Positions 15,410 through 24,166 of a stretch of 47,894 bases of DNA are shown here, piece after piece. Location of the stretch: contig NZ_JAANHS010000019.1 of the NCBI RefSeq assembly GCF_011174775.1, positions 1-47,894 on the forward strand. Reading direction: 5' to 3'. The first letter of the stretch is position 1. Every line of letters starts with the position of its first letter. The notes beneath the pieces were generated by a model. The model was not told the origin of the DNA. It did no database searches and saw only the letters and a list, made by a program, of their open reading frames with translations. The position numbers were made by a program, and so were the translations under genes. The stretch is from Rhodobacter calidifons. GTDB lineage: Bacteria > Pseudomonadota > Alphaproteobacteria > Rhodobacterales > Rhodobacteraceae.

Positions 15410-16780
15410 ATGGCGGAAGATCACGCAGAGACCGAAGAGGTGGCGCTGGATCAGGACCGGATCGATGCGGTGCTGGAGGCGGTGGAGGCGGGCAACAGCG
15501 AGGCGGTCGATGCCCTGCTGGAGCCCCTGCACGCCGCCGACATCGCCGACCTTCTGGAGCAGATCGGGCCGGGCGACCGGCGGGCGCTCTTGCGGCTCTG
15601 GTCGCACGAGATCGACGGCGAGATCCTGTCGGAGATCAGCGAGGACATCCGCGAGGAGGTGGTCGAGGCCCTGCCGCGCGAGGTGCTGGTCGAGGCGGTG
15701 CGCGACCTTGAGACCGACGATGTCGTCGATCTGCTGGAGGACCTGGAGCAGCCGCAGCAGGACATCATCCTGGAGGCGCTGGAGGATGCCGACCGGGTCG
15801 CCGTCGAACAGGCGATGGCCTACCCGGAATATTCCGCAGGCCGTCTGATGCAGCGCGAGGTGGTGGTTGCGCCGGAGCACTGGACCGTGGGCGAGACCAT
15901 CGACTTTCTGCGCAAGGCCGACCATCTGCCGGACCAGTTCTATCATGTGATCCTGGTCGATCCCCGGATGAAGCCGGTGGGCTATGCCACGCTGGGGCGC
16001 ATCCTGTCCTCGGGGCGCGAGGCGAAGCTGGCCGACATCACCGAGGACAGTTTCCGCACGGTTCAGGCGACCGATCCCGAGGCGGACGTGGCCTATATCT
16101 TCAACCAGTATCACCTGATTTCCTGCCCGGTGGTGGACGAGGCCGGGCGACTGGTGGGCGTCATCACGATCGACGACGCGATGAACGTGCTGGACGAGGA
16201 GCACGAGGAGGACATGCTGCGTCTGGCCGGTGTCGGCGACGAGGCCAGCGTGAACGACGGGTCGGTCGAGACGGCGAAGCAGCGCCTGCCCTGGCTGGTG
16301 GTGAACCTTGGCACCGCGTCGCTGTCGGCCATGGTCATCAGCCAGTTCGAGGCGACGATCGCCGCGCTGGTGGCGCTGGCGGCGCTGATGCCGATCGTCG
16401 CCTCGACCGGGGGGATTGCGGGGACGCAATCGCTGGCGGTGGCGGTGCGGGCGCTGGCGACGCGCGACCTGACGCAGGCGAATGCCGCGCGGGTGATCTG
16501 GCGCGAGCTGGGGGCGGGGATCCTGAACGGGCTGGGGCTGGCGCTGATCCTGGGGGTGGCGGGGTCGCTGATCTTCGGCGACTGGCATCTGGGGCTGGTG
16601 CTGGGAATGGCGATGATCGTGAACCAGATCGTCGCCGCGCTGGGGGGCGTGCTGGTGCCCCTGACGATGAACCGGCTGGGGATGGACCCGGCGCTGGCCT
16701 CGGGGACATTCGTCACCACGCTGACCGATGTGATGGGCTTCTTTGCCTTCCTCGGGCTGGCGACGGTGATCCTGTTATGA
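15410..16780 (+). CDS. mgtE: Magnesium transporter MgtE
   Basis: This is a 456-residue MgtE-type magnesium channel/transporter. The acidic N domain (about residues 20-120, with repeated LLEPLHAADIADLLE and DDVVDLLEDL motifs) is followed by two CBS domains (about 130-250, PVVDEAGRLVGVITIDDAM marks the second). The membrane domain has five helices, including the pore segment ALMPIVASTGGIAGTQSLAVAVRALA. The ATG at 15410 has GGGGGG upstream. A possible start 22 codons earlier is less family-like. There is no long leader, so no sign of a Mg2+ riboswitch. The stop overlaps the next start. Confidence 0.95.
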   Translation: MAEDHAETEEVALDQDRIDAVLEAVEAGNSEAVDALLEPLHAADIADLLEQIGPGDRRALLRLWSHEIDGEILSEISEDIREEVVEALPREVLVEAVRDLETDDVVDLLEDLEQPQQDIILEALEDADRVAVEQAMAYPEYSAGRLMQREVVVAPEHWTVGETIDFLRKADHLPDQFYHVILVDPRMKPVGYATLGRILSSGREAKLADITEDSFRTVQATDPEADVAYIFNQYHLISCPVVDEAGRLVGVITIDDAMNVLDEEHEEDMLRLAGVGDEASVNDGSVETAKQRLPWLVVNLGTASLSAMVISQFEATIAALVALAALMPIVASTGGIAGTQSLAVAVRALATRDLTQANAARVIWRELGAGILNGLGLALILGVAGSLIFGDWHLGLVLGMAMIVNQIVAALGGVLVPLTMNRLGMDPALASGTFVTTLTDVMGFFAFLGLATVILL

Positions 16781-17322
16781 GCGATGTGAAGGCGATCGCG
16801 CGGGCCGAGGCCTTCGCGCGGCGGGCCGAGGCCCATGCCGCAGGGCAGGGGCAGGCGGCGGAGATCCTGGCGGATTACCTCTCGGCGCATCGGGGGCGGG
16901 TGCTGTCGGGCTACATGCCGATGCGGACCGAGATCGACCCGCTTCCCGCGATGGCCGCGCATCAGGGGCCGGTTGGGGTGCCGGTGATCGTGGCCAAGGC
17001 CGCGCCCTTGCGGTTCCGGGAGTGGTCGCCGGGGTGCAGGCTGGTCGAGGGTGCGTTCAAGGCGATGATCCCCGAGGAAGGCGCCTGGGTCGAACCCGAG
17101 GTGTTGATCGTGCCGCTTCTGGCCTGGGACCGGCGGGGCTATCGGCTGGGCTATGGCGGGGGGTTCTACGACCGGACGCTGGAGGGGCTGCGGGCGCGGG
17201 GGCCGGTGGTGGCGGTGGGGTTTGCGTTCTCGGCGCAAGAGGTCGAGGCCGTGCCGGTGGATGCCTTCGACCAGCGGCTGGATGCGGTTGTCACGGAAAA
17301 GGGCGTCACGGTTTTCGCGTGA
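16777..17322 (+). CDS. 5-formyltetrahydrofolate cyclo-ligase
   Basis: This is a 181-residue enzyme of one-carbon metabolism (EC 6.3.3.2 family) that converts 5-formyl-THF plus ATP to 5,10-methenyl-THF. The characteristic C-terminal LLAWDRRGYRLGYGGGFYDRTLEGLR motif (about residues 110-140) and the central EVLIVPLL are present. ATGA overlap with mgtE implies translational coupling, a frequent but functionally unexplained arrangement. The stop lies inside the first of three palindromes that end the transcript. Confidence 0.92.
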   Translation: MSDVKAIARAEAFARRAEAHAAGQGQAAEILADYLSAHRGRVLSGYMPMRTEIDPLPAMAAHQGPVGVPVIVAKAAPLRFREWSPGCRLVEGAFKAMIPEEGAWVEPEVLIVPLLAWDRRGYRLGYGGGFYDRTLEGLRARGPVVAVGFAFSAQEVEAVPVDAFDQRLDAVVTEKGVTVFA

Positions 17323-17327
17323 CGCCC
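17301..17327. terminator. Hairpin at the end of the cyclo-ligase and AAA ATPase genes
   Basis: A ten-base perfect stem (GGGCGTCACG with CGTGACGCCC) carries a seven-base loop. TTTT follows on the minus strand, so it can stop minus-strand transcription. It overlaps the last codons of the plus-strand gene. Confidence 0.6.
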
Positions 17328-17328
17328 C

Positions 17329-17372
17329 AAAATCCTTCGAAGGATTTTGCAAAAGTTTTCGAAAACTTTTGC
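17329..17372. repeat. Two tandem perfect AT-rich palindromes between convergent genes
   Basis: A 20-base perfect palindrome centred on TTCGAA (17329-17348) directly abuts a 24-base perfect palindrome centred on TTCGAA (17349-17372). With the hairpin just upstream, three palindromes fill the 54 bases between the cyclo-ligase stop and the ATPase stop. They probably act as bidirectional terminators. I recall similar paired elements at gene ends in Rhodobacteraceae. Confidence 0.65.
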
Positions 17373-17376
17373 GCCC

Positions 17377-18693
17377 TCAGTGCGCGATGTCTTCCTGGCG
17401 GACGAACATGTTGCTCCAGGCGCGGTCGATGAGCTCGGGGGTCATCTGATAGGGGATGTTCTCGAATTCGCAGACTGCGATCATCTGGTCGATCAGGAAG
17501 ACCGGCTGGTAGTTCGCGTAGTTGTTCTGGATGGTCGGGAACTTGACCTTCATCAGATGCATGAGCGCCGTTTCGTCCAGCGGCATCTTCTTCTTGCGCG
17601 CGACCATGGCGAAGATCTTCAGGAAATTCTCCTGGCTCGGCCCGTCGATCTTGATCTTGAAGAAGATCCGCCGCAGGGCCGCGCCGTCGAAAATCTGGTT
17701 CGGGTGGTAGTTGGTCGAGAAGATCACCAGCGTGTCGAAGGGCACGGTGAATTTCTCGCCCGATTGCAGCGCAAGGATGTCGCGGCTTTCCTCCAAGGGC
17801 ACGATCCAGCGGTTGACGATCTTCTGCGGCGGTTCGGCCTGGCGGCCGAGGTCGTCGACGATGAAGATGCCGCCCGTGGCCTTCAGCTGCAAGGGCGCCT
17901 GATAGGTGCGCGCGGTGGGGTTGTAGGCCAGGTCCAGCATGTCGAGGCTGAGTTCGCCCCCGGTGATCACCGAGGGACGCTCGCAATAGACATAGCGGTT
18001 GTCGAAGCGGTTCGAGGTGCGGCGCAGGCTGTTGGGGTCGTCCACCGCCATTTCGGCCGCCGAATGGACGATCGGGTCATAGACGCTGATGATCTGGCCG
18101 GAATATTCGATTGCGCGGGGCACATAGACCTTGTCGCCAAGGGCGGCGCGGATGCCGTGCGAGATCGAGGACTTGCCGTTCCCCGGCGGTCCGTAAAGCA
18201 GGATCGAGCGGCCCGAGGTCACGGCAGGGCCGAGGTTGTCGATCAGGTCGGGCGGCAGGATCAGGTGGCCCATGCCGGACATCAGCTGTTCGCGGGTCAG
18301 CCGGATGTCGCGCACCGACTGACGCTTGACCTGCACCGAATACTGGTCCAGCGGCACCGGCATCGCGCCGTAATATTCGGATTGCGACAGCGCGTCCAGG
18401 GCGCGGGCCTTGCCGGCATCGGTCAGCTCGTAGCCCATTTCGTTGCCGGCCGTGGCATGCAGCGTGCCCATCGCGGTCAGAAGCTTCTGGGCCCGTGCCA
18501 TGTCCACCAGTTCCTGGGTCAGCGGCACCGGCAGGCAGATCAGCTTGGACAGGGCCGAGACCTGCGACTGGTTGGTGCGGAACATCGTCTTCAACAGGAG
18601 GTCCCGCATCGTGATGATGGACAGGCCAGTATCTGCCAGCGTGCGAGGAGAGGGCGGCGGTTGCACGCCCGACACCGGGGCCTCAGCGTTCAT
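17377..18693 (-). CDS. AAA+ ATPase at the end of the Tad/Flp locus
   Basis: This is a 438-residue cytoplasmic ATPase. The Walker A motif GPPGNGKS is at residues 168-175, Walker B FIVDDLG is at 277-283, and a sensor-like IFSTNYHPNQI and an RRIFFKIKI arginine segment follow. The N-terminal 150 residues have no recognised domain. Members of this kind often sit next to cpa/tad genes in alphaproteobacteria, but a function has not been established to my knowledge. It may remodel or regulate the pilus machine. It starts 63 bases after cpaA, on the same strand, and is the last gene before the palindromes. Confidence 0.75.
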   Translation of the reverse strand: MNAEAPVSGVQPPPSPRTLADTGLSIITMRDLLLKTMFRTNQSQVSALSKLICLPVPLTQELVDMARAQKLLTAMGTLHATAGNEMGYELTDAGKARALDALSQSEYYGAMPVPLDQYSVQVKRQSVRDIRLTREQLMSGMGHLILPPDLIDNLGPAVTSGRSILLYGPPGNGKSSISHGIRAALGDKVYVPRAIEYSGQIISVYDPIVHSAAEMAVDDPNSLRRTSNRFDNRYVYCERPSVITGGELSLDMLDLAYNPTARTYQAPLQLKATGGIFIVDDLGRQAEPPQKIVNRWIVPLEESRDILALQSGEKFTVPFDTLVIFSTNYHPNQIFDGAALRRIFFKIKIDGPSQENFLKIFAMVARKKKMPLDETALMHLMKVKFPTIQNNYANYQPVFLIDQMIAVCEFENIPYQMTPELIDRAWSNMFVRQEDIAH

Positions 18694-18755
18694 AGGGCAA
18701 GCTCCGTGGACAATCTAGCGCGGGTTCGCGCATTGAGTCGTAAACGTGACTTGTG

Positions 18756-19253
18756 TCAGCCCTGTGGCCAGATGGCGGCAAGAAGATAGAAGATGACCAT
18801 GGACGACAGCGCCAGACCGAAGGGGAAATAGCGCCGCTTGGTCCAGCTTTCCCAGTCCGGCGTGGCGTTCCGCACCACCGGAAGGCTGCGCAGCAGCCGG
18901 TGGACGATCAGCGCGCCGATCATGCAGACGAAGATGATGAGGAGGATCTCGCCGATGTCGCCGCCGACGAAGATGCCGGCCATGGCAGCGGCGAACTTGG
19001 CGTCCCCGGCCCCGAAGGTTCCGGTCAGATACAGCAGGAAGCCGGCGACCAACACGATGGCCATGAGCGCGAAGCCCCAGGCCCAGACAGTCAGCGTCGG
19101 CGACACATACCAGCCCAGCAGCGGCCAGACTGCCGCCATGGCCAGCACAGAGGTGTTCGGGATCTTCATCCGCTTCATGTCCGACAGTGCCGCCCAGATC
19201 GCAATGGGCAGCACCGGAACGAGGAGGATCATCGCGCCGGTCGGAGAAAGCAT
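18756..19253 (-). CDS. cpaA: Prepilin peptidase (A24 family, CpaA/TadV)
   Basis: This is a 165-residue membrane aspartyl peptidase that removes the leader of Flp pilin and pseudopilins. Two catalytic aspartates are visible: Asp25 in ALSDMKRMKIPN and Asp84 in GTFGAGDAKF (the GxGD motif). It is the short form without an N-methyltransferase domain, as usual for TadV. About five hydrophobic segments follow. Its ATG overlaps the TGA of the TPR lipoprotein gene by one base, so the two are translationally coupled. Confidence 0.9.
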   Translation of the reverse strand: MLSPTGAMILLVPVLPIAIWAALSDMKRMKIPNTSVLAMAAVWPLLGWYVSPTLTVWAWGFALMAIVLVAGFLLYLTGTFGAGDAKFAAAMAGIFVGGDIGEILLIIFVCMIGALIVHRLLRSLPVVRNATPDWESWTKRRYFPFGLALSSMVIFYLLAAIWPQG

Positions 19254-20110
19254 CAGGTTTTCACATTCGCATCAAGGGCTTGCAGGCTGCGCACCGCGGC
19301 TTCGAAGTGCTGCGGATGGGTCTCGATCGCCTGGTTCAGCAGGCTTTTCCCGACCGAGACATCACCCTGCTTGATGGCGGCCAGCGCCATGGAATACAGA
19401 AGCTCGGCCCGTTCGACCTGGGTCATGCGGACGACCGGCAGATCGTACTTGCGCTGGGCCGCCCTGGCGAGCACCAGGTTGTTCTTGGCGGTGAACAGAC
19501 CGGGATCGTAGGTCAGCGCCTCGGTGAACAGCTTCTCGGCCCCTCCCGCGTCGCCGCGGGTCAGCTTGGAGAAACCCCAGTTGTTCAGGACGCCGGCCGG
19601 CGTGGTGGTCAGGCCGGAGGCGATTTCATAGAAGCTGTCGGCCTTCTTCCAGTTCCGGTCACTGTCGGCGACCATGGCCTCCAGCCGGTAGCGGTCGAAG
19701 GTTTCGTGGGTGGGCGGGATCTGGTTCAGCTCGGCCTTGGCCTCGGCCCACTGGTTCGACCGGATCAGTGCATCGGCCAGCATCACGCGGTCGTCCGGGG
19801 TCGAATCCTTGTGTGCGACCGCCTTGCGCCAGACCTGCGCGGCCTCGGTCGGCTTCTGCGCGCGGGTGAGCGACCGGGCAAGACCGCGCATCAGGTCGAT
19901 GCGGTCGGGGTTCTGCTGGAGGGTGCGGGTGAAGTAGCTGACCGCCTCGTTCGGGTCGGCCACCGTCATCATCACCTCGTTCAGGTTGGTCTCGTCGACG
20001 ACGTTGACGTCCTTGAGAGCCCGCTGGACCTGTGCGTCAGAGTTCTTCTGACAGGCTGACAAGACGACTGCGCCGGACAGGCACAGCACTACGAAAGCCG
20101 GATGGCGCAT
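19253..20110 (-). CDS. TPR lipoprotein of the Tad locus (TadD-like, second copy)
   Basis: This 285-residue lipoprotein has a lipobox LSAC near residue 20, followed by tetratricopeptide repeats from about residue 50 to 270 (AVSYFTRTLQQNPDRIDLMRGLARSLTRA and KPTEAAQVWRKAVAHKD are typical helices). TadD-type proteins are thought to help pilotin/secretin assembly at the outer membrane. It follows another TPR lipoprotein after about 50 bases on the same strand. Two different TadD-like proteins in a row is a feature of the locus. Confidence 0.8.
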   Translation of the reverse strand: MRHPAFVVLCLSGAVVLSACQKNSDAQVQRALKDVNVVDETNLNEVMMTVADPNEAVSYFTRTLQQNPDRIDLMRGLARSLTRAQKPTEAAQVWRKAVAHKDSTPDDRVMLADALIRSNQWAEAKAELNQIPPTHETFDRYRLEAMVADSDRNWKKADSFYEIASGLTTTPAGVLNNWGFSKLTRGDAGGAEKLFTEALTYDPGLFTAKNNLVLARAAQRKYDLPVVRMTQVERAELLYSMALAAIKQGDVSVGKSLLNQAIETHPQHFEAAVRSLQALDANVKT

Positions 20111-20161
20111 CTTCAGCGTCCTTTTTGTTGACTGCCCGTAACCTGTTCGACGCGATGACGC

Positions 20162-20722
20162 CTAGAGATCGGAAAGGAGAACGTACTTGCCCTTCTCTTG
20201 CCGAACCAGACGGAACCCGCCCTTTTGTTCTTGTTGTTGAGGATCATACACGTTCGCCTCGCTTTGCGCGATAGCGAGCATCAGATTCTGACGGATCGAG
20301 TCCGTTTCGCCACTATCCAGCGCGAAGGCGCGCTGGAACAGGACGCGCGCCTCGCCGGTCTGGCCCTGTTCCATCTTCACCACGCCCAGGTTGTTCAGGG
20401 CCGGAACGAAGTTCGGATCAAGGTCCAGCGCGCGCTTCAGGGACTTTTCGGCCTGACCCAGCCGCCCGAGCGCCAGGTTGGCCGAGCCGATGGCGGACAG
20501 AACGTCCGCGTTGATGCCGACCTCTCCGGCGCCGCGCAGGTAGGCCTTCAGCGCAAGCTCGGGTTCGCCCGCCTCCATCAGGCGATGGCCGACGGTCATC
20601 CCGTCCACGCCTTCACCGCGCGCGTCCACGCCAAAGGGATTATTGCGCGAAACGCCACCGGCCGGCACGCAGCCGGCCAGAAGAAGCGCAGAACACAGCG
20701 TCAGAAGGACTGCTTCGCGCAA
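20162..20722 (-). CDS. tadD: TPR lipoprotein TadD
   Basis: This is a 186-residue TPR lipoprotein. The lipobox is LLAGC near residue 18. TPR units span about residues 50-130 (QAEKSLKRALDLDPNFVPALNNLGVVKMEQG), and the end is VLLSDL. The start codon is TTG. No ATG or GTG gives a signal peptide, since an in-frame stop (the tadC stop codon) lies six codons upstream. The role is inferred as TadD-like assistance of the outer-membrane secretin. Confidence 0.82.
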   Translation of the reverse strand: MREAVLLTLCSALLLAGCVPAGGVSRNNPFGVDARGEGVDGMTVGHRLMEAGEPELALKAYLRGAGEVGINADVLSAIGSANLALGRLGQAEKSLKRALDLDPNFVPALNNLGVVKMEQGQTGEARVLFQRAFALDSGETDSIRQNLMLAIAQSEANVYDPQQQEQKGGFRLVRQEKGKYVLLSDL

Positions 20723-20740
20723 GTCAAATCCCGCTCGATC

Positions 20741-21724
20741 CTACAGGCCGCCCGCGAGTTGGGTCAGCATTGTCACCATTCCGTAGACGGAAGGCCCGAT
20801 CAGAATGACCAGAAGCGGTGGAACTGTAAACAGCATTGTGCCGAGGGTCAGTTTCGTCGGCAACATGTTGGCCTTTTCTTCCGCGCGCATGATGCGCTTG
20901 TCGCGCATGTCGGCGGAATAGACGCGCAGCGCGTCGGCGATCGAGGTGCCGAAGGTTGCGGACTGGATGATCGTGGTCACGAAGGAGGCCACATCGGGCA
21001 CGCCCACCCGTTCGGACATGTCCTTCAGGACCGCGATGCGTTCCTTGCCGGCCTTGATCTCTTGCGCGACCATTTCGAATTCTTCGGCGAGCGCCGGATA
21101 GCCCGCGCGGCTTTCCTTGCCGACGCGGATGATCGACTGGTCCAGCGACTGACCGGCCTCGACGCAGACCAGCATCAGGTCAAGCGCGTCGGGGAAGCCC
21201 TCGATGATCTCGGTCTGGCGCTGCTTGACGCGCTTGTTCACCCAGTAGCGCGGGATGTAGTAGCCGACGGCGCAGGGCAGGATGCTGTGCAACACGAGAT
21301 CGACGCCCGACATGTCCTGCGACATCGACTTGATCAGCGCGACGATCAGGCCGCCGATCAGGAAGAGGATGGCCAGCAGGAACTGGATGGCGTGGAACAT
21401 CCGGACCGCGTTCTTGCCGGTATAGCCCGCGCGCAGCATGGTCAGCTTGGCGGCCGAGAGTTCCTCTTTCTTCTGCGGTTCGAGGAAGTGGGCGAACTTT
21501 TCCAGCTTGTCCACCCGCTCGGTCTTGCGCAGCGCGCGCTTCTTGTCCTTGGGGGTGGTCTGACCCTGGTCCTTCAGCTCGCGGAAGCGGTCGCGCTGTC
21601 GTTTCATCACCACCGGCAGCGCCAGCAGGACAAGCAGGAAACCCAGAAGCCCGACCGCAAGCAACGGGGCCATCGGCCCGAAACGCTCGGTCATGCCGGT
21701 CATGAGGTTCGAAAGGAAGTCCAT
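20741..21724 (-). CDS. tadC: Inner-membrane platform protein TadC
   Basis: This is a 327-residue type II/IV secretion F-domain protein with hydrophobic helices near the N-terminus (about 15-35), at about 120-160, and at the C-terminus (PPLLVILIGPSVYGMVTML). The cytoplasmic T2SSF core includes FPDALDLMLVCVEAGQSLDQSIIRVGKES. With TadB it forms the platform on which the CpaF ATPase acts. It is on the same strand and spaced ten bases from tadB. Confidence 0.92.
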   Translation of the reverse strand: MDFLSNLMTGMTERFGPMAPLLAVGLLGFLLVLLALPVVMKRQRDRFRELKDQGQTTPKDKKRALRKTERVDKLEKFAHFLEPQKKEELSAAKLTMLRAGYTGKNAVRMFHAIQFLLAILFLIGGLIVALIKSMSQDMSGVDLVLHSILPCAVGYYIPRYWVNKRVKQRQTEIIEGFPDALDLMLVCVEAGQSLDQSIIRVGKESRAGYPALAEEFEMVAQEIKAGKERIAVLKDMSERVGVPDVASFVTTIIQSATFGTSIADALRVYSADMRDKRIMRAEEKANMLPTKLTLGTMLFTVPPLLVILIGPSVYGMVTMLTQLAGGL

Positions 21725-21733
21725 CGCCGAGAC

Positions 21734-22702
21734 CTACACTTTGATGTTGGTCATCACCTTCATGTAGATGATGTTGATGATGAGGAAGGTGACGACGAAA
21801 AGCGCCGCCGGGATATAGGCCGAGGTGCCCTTGACCTCGTCATAGTAGTCGGGCTGCACCACGTTGATCATGATCAGCGCGACGATCGGAAAGCCCGACA
21901 GGAACATGCCGGACCATTTCGCCTCGGCGGTGATGGCGCGGACGCGGCGGAACAGCTTGAAGCGCGCGCGGACCACCTTGGACAGGCCTTCCAGGATCTC
22001 GGCCAGGTTGCCGCCCGACTGCTGCTGGATCGACACGGCAACGGCAAGGAAGCGCAGGTCCTGGCTGTCCATCCGTTCGGCAAAGGCCTTGAGCGATTCC
22101 GACACGTCGCGGCCATAGGCGGCCTCGTCGGCGATCACTCCGAATTCCGAGCCCAGCGGGTCGGGGATTTCCTTCGCCACGATGCCGATCGCGGTCGAGA
22201 AGGGGTGGCCGACGCGCAGGCTGCGGACCATCAGTTCGATGGAATCGGGCAGCTGTTCCTCCAGCAGGCTCATCCGTTTCTTCGCGGTGCTGTTGACCCA
22301 GTAGAAGACCCCGCCCACACCCATGGCCACGCCCAGCACCAGACGCAGGCCGAATTCGGCCGCGGTGAAGGCGGACAGCATCAGGAAGGCAAAGGCCGAC
22401 AGGGCCGCCATGATCCCGATCAGCGCCTGGGGCGAGAAGGCGATGTTCGCCCGCTGCGCCTTCTTGGCCAGCATCGAATAGAGCGGGATGTTGCGCGCGT
22501 TCAGGTGCTGGTTCATCTCCTTGCGGAGCTGTTCCAGAACCTGTTCGCGGTTCGCGTTCTTTTCCAGAAGCGCAAGCCTGCGGCTGACGCGGCTGTTGAG
22601 GCTGACCGATTTTCCGAAGACAAGCAGATAGATGCCGTTGACGATCACGATGACCGCAACGAAGATCATCAGGTAGATCAGGGGGGCTGCACTGATTTGC
22701 AT
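21734..22702 (-). CDS. tadB: Inner-membrane platform protein TadB
   Basis: This is a 322-residue T2SSF protein paired with TadC. An N-terminal helix (about 5-28) is followed by a mid TM pair, the cytoplasmic segment LPDSIELMVRSLRVGHPFSTAIGIVAKEIPDPLGSEFGV and a C-terminal hydrophobic tail. The ATG at 22702 begins MQISAAPLIYLMIFVAV. An alternative start would extend into cpaF. cpaF ends six bases upstream, so coupling is likely. Confidence 0.92.
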   Translation of the reverse strand: MQISAAPLIYLMIFVAVIVIVNGIYLLVFGKSVSLNSRVSRRLALLEKNANREQVLEQLRKEMNQHLNARNIPLYSMLAKKAQRANIAFSPQALIGIMAALSAFAFLMLSAFTAAEFGLRLVLGVAMGVGGVFYWVNSTAKKRMSLLEEQLPDSIELMVRSLRVGHPFSTAIGIVAKEIPDPLGSEFGVIADEAAYGRDVSESLKAFAERMDSQDLRFLAVAVSIQQQSGGNLAEILEGLSKVVRARFKLFRRVRAITAEAKWSGMFLSGFPIVALIMINVVQPDYYDEVKGTSAYIPAALFVVTFLIINIIYMKVMTNIKV

Positions 22703-22707
22703 GGCGG

Positions 22708-24150
22708 TCAGACGATCGGTTCGTAGATGGAGGCGGGCAGGTCGAAGCCCCACTGCCGGAAGCGGTCGGAATAGGCCGAGCGGATGCCGGTCGCGTTGAA
22801 GCGGCCGATGATCTTGCCAGAAGGCTCCACCCCCAGGCGTTCAAAGCGGAAGACCTCCTGCATCGAGATGACCTCGCCTTCCATGCCGGTGATTTCGGTC
22901 ACGGACGTCATGCGGCGGGTCCCGTCCTGCAGACGGCTGGCCTGCACGATCAGGTTGACGGCGCTGGCGATCTGGCTGCGCATCGCCTTGAGCGGCATCT
23001 CGATCCCGGCCATGGCGACCATGTTTTCCAGACGCGAGATCGCGTCGCGCGGGTTGTTGGCGTGGATCGTGGTCATCGATCCGTCGTGGCCGGTGTTCAT
23101 GGCCTGCAACATGTCGATGACTTCCTCGCCCCGCGTTTCGCCGACGATGATGCGGTCGGGACGCATCCGCAGCGCGTTGCGCAGACAGTCGCGCTGGGTG
23201 ACGGCGCCCTTGCCTTCGACGTTGGCGGGGCGGCTTTCCATCCGGCCGACGTGGACCTGCTGGAGCTGAAGTTCGGCCGTGTCCTCGATGGTCAGCACGC
23301 GTTCGTGGTTGTCGATGAAGGACGACAGCGCGTTCAGCGTGGTCGTCTTGCCCGAACCCGTCCCGCCCGAGACGATGATGTTCAGCCGGCAGGACACGGC
23401 GGCCTGAAGATAGGCGGCCATTTCCTCGGTGAAGGCGCCGAAGCGGACCAGATCGTCGATCTTCAGCTTGTCCTTCTTGAACTTGCGGATCGAGACCAGC
23501 GAGCCGTCCACCGCAATCGGCGGGATCATGCAGTTGAAACGGCTGCCGTCGGCCAGACGGGCGTCGCAATAGGGGTTCGATTCATCGACCCGGCGACCCA
23601 CGGCGGACACGATCTTGTCGATGATGCGCAGAAGGTGGCGTTCGTCGCGGAAGGTGACATCGCTGAGTTGCAGCTTGCCCGCGCGTTCGACGAAGATGCG
23701 CTTCGGACCGTTGACGAGAATATCGCTGATCGTCTCGTCCTTCAGCAGCGGCTCCAGCGGGCCAAGGCCCATGACCTCGTCATAAAGTTCCTGCGTCAGG
23801 GCAAGGCGGTCTTCCTTGTTCAACGCGACGGACATGTCGTCCAGCGCCTCGTTGGTCAAGGCAGCGATCTCGCCGCGAAGCGATTGTTCGGTCGCCGATT
23901 CGATGGCCGAGAGGTTCAGATCCTCGAGCAGCCGCTTGTGGATTTCGACCTTGAGTTCGGTCAGACGCTCCTTGCGCTTCTTTTCCTTGTCGGCCGCGAC
24001 GGCCTCGGCCGCGGCACGCTGCTGGATCACGGGTTGCTGGGGCGCGCGGTTGGCGAAGGGTGCCCTGTCGGCCCCCTGGGCAACGGGCGCCATGCCCCCG
24101 GTGGTCGGGGCGGAACCGGCGGGAGTATCTTTCTTGAACCGACTGAACAC
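22708..24150 (-). CDS. cpaF: Tad pilus assembly ATPase CpaF (TadA)
   Basis: This is a 480-residue secretion ATPase that drives Flp pilus polymerisation. A charged, Pro/Ala-rich N-terminus (about 1-60) precedes a three-helix region, and the catalytic domain has Walker A GGTGSGKT (262-269), the Asp box LTIEDTAEL, Walker [11 protein letters not shown] and a His box ([25 protein letters not shown]). The start is GTG, preceded by GGGGGAAC. It lies 17 bases after cpaE on the same strand. Confidence 0.96.
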   Translation of the reverse strand: MFSRFKKDTPAGSAPTTGGMAPVAQGADRAPFANRAPQQPVIQQRAAAEAVAADKEKKRKERLTELKVEIHKRLLEDLNLSAIESATEQSLRGEIAALTNEALDDMSVALNKEDRLALTQELYDEVMGLGPLEPLLKDETISDILVNGPKRIFVERAGKLQLSDVTFRDERHLLRIIDKIVSAVGRRVDESNPYCDARLADGSRFNCMIPPIAVDGSLVSIRKFKKDKLKIDDLVRFGAFTEEMAAYLQAAVSCRLNIIVSGGTGSGKTTTLNALSSFIDNHERVLTIEDTAELQLQQVHVGRMESRPANVEGKGAVTQRDCLRNALRMRPDRIIVGETRGEEVIDMLQAMNTGHDGSMTTIHANNPRDAISRLENMVAMAGIEMPLKAMRSQIASAVNLIVQASRLQDGTRRMTSVTEITGMEGEVISMQEVFRFERLGVEPSGKIIGRFNATGIRSAYSDRFRQWGFDLPASIYEPIV

Positions 24151-24166
24151 GGTACGTTCCCCCTAA

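Noticed and set aside
20198..22726. Very long open frame (842 codons) on the plus strand over the Tad genes
   Set aside because: It is antisense to clear tadB, tadC and TPR genes, its composition is His/Gln/Arg-rich as expected of a shadow frame in GC-rich DNA, and no domain is visible.
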